Positions 1 through 11,450 of a DNA stretch of 64,000 bases are shown here, piece by piece. The stretch comes from Pohlia nutans (Eukaryota; Streptophyta; Bryopsida; Bryales; Mniaceae), in the NCBI GenBank assembly GCA_022496805.1, contig CM040096.1, forward strand, positions 16,369,501 to 16,433,500, written 5' to 3'. The first letter of the stretch is position 1; each line of letters opens with the position of its first letter. The position numbers and the translations under genes are program-made. The notes below the pieces were generated by a model that was not told the origin of the DNA, ran no database searches, and saw only the letters and a program-made list of their open reading frames with translations.

Positions 1-361
1 CAGCTGAGATCTATCTACTTCCGATTTCTTCCCATCTTCTTATGCATGCCAGTTACAATCCGTCAATGGTCGCACAACTTGGCGCCATGTAATTATTAAG
101 TTCTAATCTTGGGCTATTGTTAATCTCGTCATTCACATTTCGGCTAAGATCTATGTACTTCTGCCATGCCAGTTCAACAGTGACCGTTGCCCATTAATTT
201 TACGGCTGCTCCAATAATTCTGGAATGCCGCCAATTCCTCGTTGACAATGCTTCCATTCGTCAGTACTTGGATCCAATAGAAGGATCCCTTCACCCATTA
301 TCACCTCACAACTATCAAATCACCATCAGCATTGTCTAGTTGCAAGCTCTCTACTCTCATC
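1..361. other. Upstream flank of the transposase gene
   Basis: Non-coding. A short diverged direct repeat (agatctat.tacttc followed by catgccagtt) occurs near 7-60 and 146-175. No Mutator-type terminal inverted repeat is recognisable here that pairs with the 3' side of the gene, so the element border, if one exists, may lie outside the window. No clear TATA box was seen. Confidence 0.4.
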
Positions 362-3300
362 ATGCCTCTTCCAGCCCTACTTGGTGCGCCAGATATGGTC
401 GTGCTCCGAGCTCATGGCTTGGGTCTCCCACTCACATTTCTTGTAGACCAGGAAGGATATGCTTCTGTGTCGTGTCAGCGTTTGAGTCTTCGGTTTAATT
501 TCCAGGAAGACAGTATTAGTGTTGAGGAAGAGATTTTTGATGACCTCATGTCTGAGCTGAGTCACACAGTTGGTCAGTTATCAATTTCTGACGAGAGTAA
601 TTGTAGAAGTTGGAGGCTCGGTCTGGGAAGGTATAGAATCTATGGATTGACGGATTCCCAAATGGCTGCATCTACAGAAATCCTAACCCCTCGTCGTTCC
701 TCAACTTGCACCGTTCAGAACCCCCTTCCTTCCAATGTAACGGTCAAGGTCGAGCCTGGGTTAGAGACTCCTCATCTTGAAAATATTGAGGTCGAGACGG
801 GAACTATCAATCCAATCATTACCCTCTCATCAGATGAAGACAGTAGTCCTCCAAAAACCACTCGTTTTGTCTCTCCCTCGTCTAACCCTCCCGTACAGTC
901 GAAGTCCCCCGTAGTAGTGTTTCCAGATTCTCGTTCTTCCCAACCACCGGGTTCTAATGAGTGCGATAGTGTCGTTACATGTCTGAAGAAACTTCCCCTC
1001 ATGCCAGGGAAGAAGAACGTCCTGAAGAAGATCGATTATAGTTCCATTAGACATGAGAGAGTCACGTATTTGCCCTCAACGTTCAACGGTGACATCATGT
1101 TTGAGTTGCCTCCTGCTGAAGCATCCGCCTCTCGTTCACAGGCAAAGTCTATGCAAGGAATGAATAAGCGCTACGATGGCCATGTATGGACCAAGACCAT
1201 CACAACCAACATTACTAATGACATGGGTCTCTCATTTCGATCCTCCAGCTGTGTAGGGCACCTACGATGTGAGAACAAGGAGTGCGACTACCTTAGACGT
1301 GAACATCGCATCTATGAAGTGAACGAGACTGAGTTTGATGGATTCACATTGCAAGCGTTTGTTGTGGGCCAGGGTCCTCCTAGAGGTTCGACCGTGGTGT
1401 GCAAGGTGTGTAAGGAACCGCCCTCCTGTCTTGCCACTTGTGGAGCAAAGATCTACTATGTGTCCGGCAAGCGTAACAGAACTCGTGTTTGCATCCACCT
1501 TGGATATCACGAGCATCCTGTTAAGGTTGGTGACTATAGGGACACCAAAGTCGAAATCAGTAGTCTAATTGGAGATCAGGTTGAGAAGACTCCGCAAGCG
1601 ACAAAGAGTGCATTGGTATTAGAGGCAAACAAGACTCTCATCGGAGGCTACTTGTTGAGGTCCGAGGACGATCCGCCCAAGACGTTGAGTTTTGAAGAAC
1701 TAGTTCCGGTGCTAGATCGATGCAAAGACATGGCTTCACCAAATATTCGAAATAAAGTTGTCACCTTCAGGTACTTGAGGAGGTACGGTGTCATGGACAG
1801 CATCACTAGGTTGCGAGGCCTTAGCAACTGGGCGTTTGTTCAAATGAACATGTTCCCTGGCCAAGGTTCTGAGCTGGACAAGGTGTACATCTTCAAGATG
1901 TCTGAAGTGGGCCCCGGCAGTGGCGTGGACCTAGTGAAACGGATGCAACCCAATGGTGATCTTGAGAATGCCTGGTTGATGTTTGATCATGTAAAACGAG
2001 TCAAGCAGTGGACAACGATGGCTTGCCATGTCTATGACTCCACTTATTGCCGTGTCATGACTATTGCTTGCTGCGACATGCAGTCGGAGGACATTGAAGC
2101 CCAGATGGTCTTCTGGAAGAATCTCAACGCCGTGATGAAGCGACATGGTATTGACATGCCTAACTTCAAGGGCTTCATGGCAGACAGTGCCCAGGCCAAC
2201 TGGAACGCCGTCCGGGTTGTCTATGGGTCCGGCAACAAGGAGGAACGTATGGACGACCGTGAGAGGACTTGTCAATTTCACTGGACCCAGTCCATGGTGA
2301 AGCATATTGAGAAATACATCGCTGAAGATCTGTGGGACCAACACAAGCAGTTGTGTCATCAATACAGGAAGGCTCAAACAATGGCCGAGGCTGAGAGATT
2401 GTACCAAGGACTTAAAGCATGGTGGGTATCCGCCGGGGCTGTGACCGAGTCAGCCTTGAGCAAACTTGAGTTGTGGCTGGCATTTTGGCACTTCCGTTAT
2501 CGCCAATGGGGAGGATTTATGGTCGGGGTGAGTACACACGTCCTTTGTTGTATGCTCCATGCCCTTACAGTAGAATCATGCGTCGGATCCGACCACCATT
2601 TTTTGCTAACTTCTCTTCACATGACTTCTTCAGCTCCATGCCCTTACAGTCTACTCATGCGTCGGATCCGACCACCACTTTTGGCTAGCTTCTCTTTACA
2701 TGACATCTTCAGCTCCATGCCCTTACAGTCTACTCATGCGCCGGATCCGACCACCACTTTTGGCTAGCTTCTCTTCACATGACTTCTTCAGCTCCATGCC
2801 CTTACAGTCTACTCATGCGTCGGATCCAACCACCACTTTTGGCTAACTTCTCTTCACATGACTTTTTTAGCTCCATGCCCTTACAGTCTACTCATGAGTC
2901 GGATCCGACCACCACTTTTGGCTAACTTCTCTTCACATGACTTCTTCAGCTCCATGCCCTTACAGTCTACTCATGAGTCGGACCCGACCACCAATTTTGG
3001 CTAATTTCTCTTCACATGACTTCTTCAAATGTTCTCAGAGGACAAACTTGCAAAGATGCCGTCGTGCAATCTTGCAGAGACTGTCCACAATAAGTGGCTT
3101 CAAGCGTCCGGGAACAACGGAGGTGATCTTTATGTTGCTACAGTGGATGACTACATCCGGGCTTTTCTGCAAGTCGTCAATTACTACCAGTATTTGAAGG
3201 GCGATGTAGGGGGGACTGGACCAAGCAAACAAGAGCTGAAGCTTCGCATGGCTGAGCGTAGGGCTCAGAAAACAGGTGACCCTAAGATCCTCAAGGACCC

Positions 3301-4513
3301 CATGCTCGACATGCTTGGGGCGGACGAGTTCTGTACACGTGATCCTCACATAGCTGGAGAGGAAGTGTTTGGCTCCATGAAGCGCAAGGTGGACTTGCCA
3401 CTTGGAGCTGATGATGAGTCACACAGACCCGATAAGGTAAACTTCTCGCATCCTCGTGGCTATGGCAGGAAAACCAAAGTACGCACCGCTTACATGTCAG
3501 TAATTTCTGAGGAGGATGAATCCAACATCCTCGAAGTTGCACCTTCTTCACCACAAGCCGACGACGCAGTTCCTTCTCCCCGTAGCCAAGGACGGGTTCG
3601 TCACGTGTCTAGTGTTGAGGAGACCAGAGTTGACGTGAAGGAGTGGCACATTGCTCGGTTGCCAAAGACTTCAGCTAAGTGTTGTTGGGCCCAAAGAGCT
3701 GTTACAAAGAAGAAGTGTCTAGAGAGAATTGTGAGGGGTGCGAAACCCACCCCCGCCCCTACGTACACCGGTCTATGGCACAACACTAGGAAGAACGTAC
3801 AAGAGTCTTCAGAATTTTTCTTCTGCTCGGACGATATCGAAAGGTGTGTCAAAGGTACAAGACGGAAATGGGTAGTTCCGTACTCTAAGCAGCAAGAGAG
3901 GCCCAGCATTCCTGATGTCTGGCCAGTGAAGTTTGGAACAAACCTCAAGCAAAGTGAGATCCTTGCCCTCGAAGCCGCTGGATTCCAACTACCGCAGAAA
4001 GTGCCTGTCTCTCCAAGAAGGTTGTTTTCCACATCAAAGCCTCCTGTAAATCTGGACACCATGCCCGTACCTACAGACGCGGATAGGTATCCTGGAAAAA
4101 GAGAAAGGGAGATCGTCAAGCGAACTGCTAGTCGTCCAAATCCGCAGCAGAGGCTGGCTTTGGGCTCTTCAGAGTCCCTCAAAGCTCGACTCCATGCTGT
4201 GACAATGATTCCTTACCCTGGCCATGGCTGCATCATCGCTCTAGACTCGGGAACGCCACCAGATGTGAAGCAGTATCAGATCACAATTAGCTCTCTATCA
4301 GGCTGCAGCTGCCCTGCATTCAAGAAGACAATGACAAAGTTCCGTGGGAATCGCCAATTCTCATATTGCAAGCATGTGTACTTCATCTTCTTGAAGGTCT
4401 GCCATCTCGATCCCTGGGTTGAAATGTTCATCCACGCGCCAACGTTCAGCTTCGACAAAGTCAAACTGGTCCTTGAAAGTGGGATCTTGACCCACCCTTT
4501 CGCTGAAAAGTAA
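362..4513 (+). CDS. Mutator-like (MULE) transposase with C-terminal SWIM zinc finger, two exons
   Basis: Exons 362-2527 and 3041-4513 join in phase 0 (donor gtgagt at 2528; acceptor AG at 3039-3040), giving about 1212 aa. The ATG at 362 is the first in frame. Seen in the protein: a low-complexity Ser/Pro/acidic N-terminus (to about 220), a Cys/His-rich region around 310-400 with CxxC and RVCIHLGYHEHP, then a DDE-type transposase region (about 530-720) with FDHVKRVKQW, FKGFMADSAQANW (Asp near 608) and CQFHW. Exon 2 ends with a SWIM finger of CxC...CxH type (GCSCPAFKK, then YCKHVYFIF). Known: MULE/FAR1-related proteins pair this transposase fold with SWIM fingers for DNA binding in the nucleus. 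The frame is open, so this is either an autonomous transposon or a domesticated copy. No TIRs were found. The acceptor was chosen because it keeps the frame; AG at 3037-3038 does not. Confidence 0.8.
2554..3027 (+). repeat. 79-bp minisatellite, six units, inside the transposase intron
   Basis: Units start at 2554, 2633, 2712, 2791, 2870 and 2949, exactly 79 bp apart, and differ by only a few bases. Each carries GGATCC (one is GGACCC) and ends in a pyrimidine tract, mostly CTTCTTCAG, that resembles a 3' splice site. The sixth unit runs into the real acceptor region at about 3028-3040. The array fills almost the whole 513-bp intron. Confidence 0.93.
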
Positions 4514-6062
4514 GAGTCACTATAGAAGTATCCCATAGTACATTCAATGGAGTCCAATAACCTACCATTTATGTTCCAGGCTTATCTGACGATTTCAGCA
4601 ATATAAAGTTTCTTCTATCTATTATTATATCAAAATTCTTTGTCACATGTTAAAGTTTTGTATTTACTGCATCAACTTCCAAACAAGTGTATGTGTTCAC
4701 TCACAGCTTTGAGGACACCCTAAACCAAAAATTGATGGAATATGCAATAAACCCTGAAATAAAAAAACCATGCGGTTGAAAGAAAAGTATAAATCAAATG
4801 TCATTTTACCACGTTTCAGCCCACGGTCATAGGTCAATATTATTTTATTTAAAATAAGAATATTCGAATATTCTTCTAATCCGGGAATATTCAATATAAT
4901 ATTCGAATATTTTGAAAGATTCTTCTAAAATTAGTAAAAACTATTTATAAATTATGTTCCCAAATTTCTTCTCTTGGCTCGCTTTTTTTCTGCTCTCTGC
5001 TCTCCGCTCTCCGCTCACCGCTCACATAGTAGACACGTCTATCGAGTTTGGAATGCATATTTGGTATGCATAAGGATTTGGTATCAAGACTAGATTGCAT
5101 TCCCATTTAAAGATTTTCTTTTTTTTAAAGAGATTTAAACTTTTTACAAGATTTAACCACCTCTCAAGTGCACCTTATCAAGTGGCTCCTTCGGCTCACA
5201 TTATTGTGAATGTATCCAAGCCCGTGCCGGCGCATGATTGTTTCAGCGGCAGAACCGACATAGGAAGCGTACGTTCCTTCATGCGTGCACCACCATGCGT
5301 TATACATTTGCTCTAGTATATTTTTAGTGATCAATTTTTGAAAAGTCACAACTTGAAGTGTTATAATATATAAAGTGGTATAATTGGTTAGTCTTTAGCA
5401 CAAGTGGTTAACATTTTAACACTTTAGTCTAATGTAAGTATTGCAACTTTAGACATGCCATACATACACTTGTACATCTATACTCGAAAATGCTCACCTA
5501 ATGTCATGTTTTTAGTTATATCTCCCTTTCAAGTATCAACACATATACATGTACATCTCTGATATGCTTACTTGTGAACAATACTCACCATAAGTTACAA
5601 CCTTGATTCTATTTCCCTTGCAAATATCCATTTGAATACTGATGAGTTCCAATGGACAATTGTATTACATTGATGGAGCTATAAAAGACAGAGAAGTGGC
5701 TTACTCAACGTAAACCAAGGAAGAAATTGCACCATATGTGTATTGCAGTATTAACTTTTTTGATTCCAACCTGTTTCGAGGAAGTAATGGCTACCCAAAG
5801 ATCTAGGTCTCTAAAAATAGTAAATTTGATTCTCCCCTTTTTTTTAGGGCCATAACTTCTAAGCATTTTTAAAAAAAAAATTCCTCCTTTTAAGCATTAT
5901 GAGTATGGAGATACATTCTCTTTAGCTTTCCAATGACATATATCATGCCCCACTTCATAGGAAGTGTCATTGAAAATCCTGAGTCTCACCGTTAGAGAGA
6001 AAATAACTATGGCTCATAGGGCCAACATTAATGGAGAGTCTGTTGGGAGAAGTGCTTTCTAT
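4514..6062. other. AT-rich intergenic region
   Basis: No gene recognised. Local features are palindromic AATATTCGAATATT-type motifs at about 4857-4911, a GCTCTCC/GCTCACC micro-repeat at about 4990-5025, and homopolymer runs. The flank 6001-6030 (atggctcat...ccaac) is partly inverted-repeated at 6208-6243 around the 5S-derived segment. Confidence 0.5.
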
Positions 6063-6183
6063 GGATGCAGCAATGAGACTCCCCAGGAGGTCACCCATCC
6101 CAATTCTATTCCGACCCAAAAGCACCTAACTTGAGAGTTGTGAGGGAATCTCGTGTAGAAACCCTAAAAACCGCATCACTCCC
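6063..6183 (-). pseudogene. 5S rRNA-derived segment
   Basis: Read on the minus strand, this matches plant 5S rRNA over most of its roughly 120 nt. The C-box region is nearly intact (GGGATGGGTGACCTCCTGGG), and the A-box region is recognisable but degraded (TTAGGTGCTTTTGGGT in place of the usual TTAAGCGTGCTTGGGC). The 5' third is poorly conserved. Short inverted repeats flank it (6001-6030, 6208-6243) and TGTTGGG lies at 6040. It is not part of a tandem 5S array. It could be an isolated pseudogene, a 5S-derived SINE, or the 5S portion of a Cassandra-type TRIM LTR. Comparison was with the 5S consensus from memory. Confidence 0.75.
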
Positions 6184-9100
6184 AGCCTCAGTTCCAATTT
6201 GTATGTCCCATGATAGAGCCAACTTTGATGAGCCATAACTTCTTACTCACATCTCCGATTCACGCGTTCTTTGGACCAGTGGCTGCGCACTTCAACAAGG
6301 TTTCAACCATGTACAACATGCATGTCATCTCGGCCGTACACAATGCTATGGCATATTGTTCTTTCGGGACACCTCTTGGTTTCCTCACCTTGTCTCTTGC
6401 AAGGTTCATCGTTGCTTGTTCTTAAAAACTTTTCTACCATACATCTTAGCCTCATATAACACTATAGAATGTTGTTTGTTTGGGACACCTATTCGTATAC
6501 CTACCTTGTCTCTTGCAAGGCCCGAGCCATCACCCTTGGGTTTTCTTTGTTCACCAAAGTTTTCAAGCATCGTTTTAAAAAGGATGTGACAACGCGCCAA
6601 TTATGTCCACTTGTACATATATGCTTTCTAATTTTAGAATGAGAAGTGGTCGGTTTTAAATTCCTTAAAGGTTACATGTGGTTGGATTTAGATTCCTTGA
6701 ATTGCAATAGTTGGAGATACCTCTAGGACCAAAATGGAGGTGGGCAATTTTAGCTGCATGCACGATGTATCCAATAATTATTAATTGTGCATTTTTTTCG
6801 TTTCGGCAGTATGAAAAGTCCCAAATTTCATCTTTTTACATACACTTGAAACTCTTTTATATCACACTTTCTGGTAACCAATGTTCATGAGTTTAACTCT
6901 TGTCATGTGAAGGTATTCAATTAGAAGTGTACACATTAGAGGAATTATGGACTTGCAAGAGGCCATGCCCACTCTTTTCCCCATGGTGCTATGAGCATAG
7001 CCAACCATGAGTTGCCGTGTCCAAATTCACAAACAATGCTAGAATGAAATTGATACCTTAATAAAAATAAAAATAAAGGAATTAAACAGAGCCATTAATT
7101 GGGCCCGCCGCAGTGCCTGCAACAGAGGGGCGTGGCATTGTACCAAAAAAACTATGACAAATAGAAAATCCAAAATCCAAAAATTAAAATTAAAATTAAA
7201 AGAAAACTACGCATGTTGGTGCTTGCAAGCACTAGCAGGCATTGCATTTAAAATTTATTAATTTAATGCCATGTTTATTATAAAGTTGCCATTTGTCACT
7301 AGAACACTACATTCAAAAGGTTTACTTGAAGTTTTTATCATTTATAGTTTGATAGTAATGTTTTTCTTACGTGGGCACTATATCTCCAAAAAGGTCAAAG
7401 AGTGTCCGTGTTGAGAAATATTGTGCTCGGCACTAGTGTCCAACATTGATAATGTTGGATATTTATTACATCCATTTTTGTATACAAATTCTACCACAAG
7501 AACAGACTATCGTCTTTTCTGTAGCTAAAGGCTCGGATTAGAAGGGCCAAAATTTTGAAATGTAAACAAAATTTGGAAATCATATTTATTCCATATTATT
7601 ATTCATTATTATCTTCTCATATAGTGAAATTTTCAAAAAAATAAAATTGAATACATTAGAGTTATCCGTAAAGTTGAAAAAAAGAAATTCCACAAAAGCA
7701 AAGACAAGGGAGATCTGGTTTTTTTAGTTTGAAGGCGACAAAAATGAGTTTAGCACTTTTCTTTCGACCAATCACAACGCATTGCGTTGTTAAAGAAATC
7801 CAAACCTTGAACCTCCCCAATGCAAAAAGAGCTCCCCCAAACCTAATGTGAGCTCTCACGGAGGAATCTCCATGTACCCTCACATCAACCTCATGGTCCC
7901 CTAAAGGAAGGAACTTGGTGACTTGTGTGAATGGGTGTCAAAAATTTCTATATCAAGATTGAAAACTCCCTATAGCAGACACGCTAGCTAGTTTACTTTA
8001 TGAATAACTCTATTTTGTAACTGATATGAGATGATTGAAAAATCAGAATAATTACATACGTTTGTAAAATTATGAAATTTATGGGTTATAATAAATGCAT
8101 GACTTAAGTTTGATTGCAAGGTTCGACTTAATTCTTTGACATTACAAAGTTAAACTGAAAGAACAATCTTTCTTCCATTTTACTCATATCTAAGGTAGAA
8201 GCATCAACACTTGGTTCAACTTTGTGAGTTCCCAATCAAATTATCACAACCATTAGTTGTAGCAATTTAGTGATCAATTATGAATGCCAAGTTAACAAAC
8301 TCATTGGACTAGAAATGAAAGAATTGATTCCCCTACTAACATCAATAGTGGTCTATGCAAATTGAGTTTGAAAATTTAGAAAACAATCATACATTGTGAC
8401 AAAATTAATTAAAAATTGAGCTTGATTATTAAACCCAAAGTTTTTATGTGCTGCAATTTTTTATTATTATAAATCATCACTCTAAATAGGTCGAAATCCA
8501 TAAACGGACAGGTATTGGTGCCTCCACCTTATGGCAACAAACCCTAACCATGTTGAAGGTGTCCAACTTGAACTTCTTACGCCCCCAAGTTCATTTCCAA
8601 TGCAATGAGAACAATTCAAATGTGTCCTTGAGCACCAACTTCCCATTCATTGAATTTTTCCTGTACTTGAGTGACAGACCCTGTCTCTAAAACTATTCCA
8701 TGCTAATATTTTATTAAAAAAATTTACACTAAAAACATGTTCAGAACTTGACAGGTGATAAATGTCCAATCACATGTTTACACAAAAGGAAATATTCTCC
8801 TTAGACGTGGAAAGCAATGTTGAAGAGAGAGGCAATAATAAGTACAAAGTAAAGTTGCAACTTACCAAGGTGTGTAGAATGCAGTTTGAAATTCAAAACC
8901 TACAACTTTTGCATACAAATGACGGAGCACCAAAATTATTCCCCCTATAAATACATCTTTACACACTTCCAATTAAGAACTAAGATAAGGGCGTTTAGGG
9001 ATTAATGCTCAAATGAAAATTCTCATTTAGGGATTAATGCTCAAAGGTACTGACAATTTTACATAGAATCCGCCAAGAAGTAAATAAGCCAATTCATGCA

Positions 9101-9403
9101 GACTAGGATCATAGCTCACAGATGAAGACAACTAATTCACTATTCAAGAGATTCAGCCCCATACTACCAAACCAAGAAAATCTTGCTCCCATCCTCACAA
9201 GTCCAAAAGAGTTCTAAAGAGTCACATCCAAGAGAGCTTTAAACAAGATCTCTCAAAGAAAACTAGTACCACAAAATTCTTGAAATCCTTGACAACAATT
9301 CAACTCCAAACAAAGATTTACCCCTATATTTTAAAGTAACCAATTCTATTGACTATTTAGTGATGTGGCCAAATTATTCATAGTGAAAAACATTGCATGT
9401 ACA
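6184..9403. other. Intergenic region with diverged interspersed repeats
   Basis: No gene recognised. Two related segments at about 6365-6410 and 6480-6525 share gggacacct...ccttgtctcttgcaagg. The segment 7296-7445 is a reverse-complement relative of the array in the hydroxylase intron (listed separately). The segment 8745-8890 resembles 46065-46190. A short tandem duplication (tttagggattaatgctcaaa) lies at about 8994-9045. Confidence 0.5.
7296..7445 (-). repeat. Interspersed repeat, single copy of the 41-42.7 kb array family
   Basis: The reverse complement matches about 41130-41275: the shared order is gaacactacat.caaaaggtttacttg, then tttttatcattt, then ctccaaaaagtcaaa.agtgtc.gtgttgag. Identity is moderate, so it is an old copy. 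Confidence 0.7.

Positions 9404-9434
<31 letters not shown>
9404..9434. repeat. (AAT)n microsatellite
   Basis: An uninterrupted run of about ten AAT units. Confidence 0.95.
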
Positions 9435-9436
<2 letters not shown>

Positions 9437-10015
9437 CAACAAAAAAATCCCTAAATAACCAACAGAACCGCTAAATCCCTAATTAATCTTTCAGGGGTTA
9501 AACAAGAAAAAACATTTGGTTTTCTTAAACGAAAACTACAATCTTGATATCCTTAACATGCAAAAGAAAAATGAACATTTGTAAGAGAAAAGAAACATGT
9601 CGATTGCAAACGAAGATTCGTGGTATTCTTCATATAGGCAGACCAATAAGTGAAGAAAAAAGAGAGGCAATAACTTCTTGTCTTTATTCCATAAAATCAT
9701 CTACTAAATAAATCCCAACAATCTTTTCTGTTTATTCGCAAAAATCATCAAATCGTGAAACTAGACAGTAACAACAACGTAACCCCCCCACTGTTTATTT
9801 GTTCACTCCAACCCCAAAATCCGCTGTTTATGCTTCATGATCCAGGGTATGTCAATTCACTACAATCCTGTACACAATCCTCCTGTCCCCAATCTACAGC
9901 ATCCTTGACCTTAAGCAAAATTGTTGGTCTGACATGGCTTCACGCATGCGATACAGCTTGGCCTCCTTCATAGCCACAGAAGAGCCTCATCGCAATGCCA
10001 GGCCCTAAGAAACAT

Positions 10016-10204
10016 TTAGCACAGCATGCGGCTGCCGAAGAACGCCAACACCATCGCCATAGCCGGCCCGACGATGGACGGCACGATAGAGAACCCCGCG
10101 CTCGTCGGCGCGGGCGCCGGGGCCTGCGCGTTGGCCATCACGGCCACGCTGGAAATCACTGCCAACACCACCACGGCGCTCCTCATCACGCTGCTGGATG
10201 CCAT
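10016..10204 (-). CDS. Arabinogalactan peptide (GPI-anchored AG-peptide)
   Basis: 62 aa, ATG at 10204, TAA at 10016. The architecture is diagnostic: a hydrophobic signal peptide (residues 1 to about 26, predicted cleavage after ANA), a short Pro-rich core QAPAPAPTS whose prolines would be hydroxylated and carry type II arabinogalactan, a small spacer, and a hydrophobic C-terminus (about 41-62) fitting a GPI-attachment signal. The product would be a heavily glycosylated plasma-membrane or wall peptide. The gene stands alone in a local GC rise. On the minus strand a TATA-like sequence lies near 11010, a plausible 5'UTR exon ends with donor GTATGT near 10864, and an acceptor (gatacag) lies near 10231. 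AATAAA (plus-strand tttatt, 9797-9802) lies downstream. The UTR splicing is inferred. Confidence 0.9.
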   Translation of the reverse strand: MASSSVMRSAVVVLAVISSVAVMANAQAPAPAPTSAGFSIVPSIVGPAMAMVLAFFGSRMLC

Positions 10205-10230
10205 CGCTGCTTGAAAAATCGGTTAACGAA

Positions 10231-10864
10231 GCTGTATCACAAACAGATCCGTCCTTCAGAACACCACAACAAGAGAACGATCCTCACACAGACCACAACT
10301 TCGTAAAAGCCATGGGGCGTGCGAGTAAGAACGCCCCAGAGAGTAAGATCGAGAGATAAGAAAACCCTTACTCTGCTTTACTCTGTTTCTAAGGTGCAAG
10401 AAAAGAGGAAAACTGTCTACACGCAGGTAGCATTGCTCTCGTAACCTTCATGGCGCGCGGAACAGCAAGAAACTACGACTGCACATGTACACAAACAAAG
10501 CTACCGTCGAAAAAACTCCACAAATCTAATGCAGAGCGATCGCAAGAACAGCAAAAACTCCGGGTTCTATTAAAGAGCCTGTTTCTTTGAGGCTCTATAG
10601 TGAACTCCGTCCTTTCCCGTAGAAAAAAATCATGCATCGAATCTATTGTAAAACATGAGAGCGATCGCTGACTAAAAAAAAATATTGAAACACAGACACC
10701 GTGAACTCACGAAGGACACGAACAACAGCAAAAACTCCGGATACAAGTAAAGAGTCTGTTTTTTTTTCCCATAGAACAAAAGGCATGCATCAGATCTATC
10801 ACAAAGCATGATACAAGAGCATCCGACCTATTGCTAAACAGGAGAGAAGAGCGGAGGAACATAC
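10231..10864 (-). other. Predicted 5'UTR intron of the AG-peptide gene
   Basis: Minus strand: donor CCG|GTATGTTCC at about 10864 and acceptor gatacag|CTTCG at about 10231, 27 nt before the ATG. It contains a diverged direct repeat (about 10545-10660 and 10720-10815) sharing aacagcaaaaactccgg and taaagag.ctgttt. Inferred from splice motifs only. Confidence 0.45.
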
Positions 10865-10999
10865 CGGATTAGAATAATGCAGAGAGTAAATAAGCGGAGA
10901 GGCTTGGCCGCAACGGAATAAATATGCGCTTGCTAGTGAGAGATTGAAGAGTGAGAGAAGCTTGTGAGAAATGTGCGTCTTGTTCTGTGCATGGCAGCA

Positions 11000-11016
11000 G
11001 AGATAATTATAAAGGG
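11000..11016 (-). promoter_or_regulatory. TATA-like element of the AG-peptide gene
   Basis: Minus-strand CCCTTTATAATTATC. Transcription would start about 30 nt further on, near 10980, just upstream of the predicted 5'UTR exon. Confidence 0.45.
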
Positions 11017-11450
11017 GGGACTGCACTGGCACGCTGCTTTCTGACGCTGGGAATTCTACAGTGCCCACCATCCTGGCGCCGCCCGAACTCTTCTGCAGCT
11101 TACTAGAGCCCACCTCTCACTGTGCTGTGTGTTGTCGTTTTCCCACATTTGCGTGGCTAACTGGAAGCTTGCCAGCGATTGCCTTCAGTTCTCCCGCGTC
11201 CCAACCAATTCCTTTTTTTTCCTCCTTTCCCGAAGTTCGACGAAGCTGAAGCACCGAGTCCGTCTTTTACCCACCAACTCCTCGTTCCACTCCAGTTTGA
11301 CTTGACCTCCTCCAACCGTGGGTCGCCCGTTCCAACGTCACCACCTAGAACCGTGGGTCGCATTTCGTCCGTCCAAACGTCACCACCTATGACCACGAAA
11401 TGGATTTTCTACGACCGTGAAGCGCGGAATCTATGACCATCAGTCGATTT

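Noticed and set aside
2473..3197. Short frames across the 79-bp repeats
   Set aside because: They lie in the transposase intron; the frame across the repeats is explained by unit length and by splice-site retention, not by a separate gene.
9995..10306. Plus-strand frames opposite the AG-peptide
   Set aside because: Antisense to a gene with signal peptide, Pro core and GPI signal. Arg/His-rich composition is an artefact of GC content.
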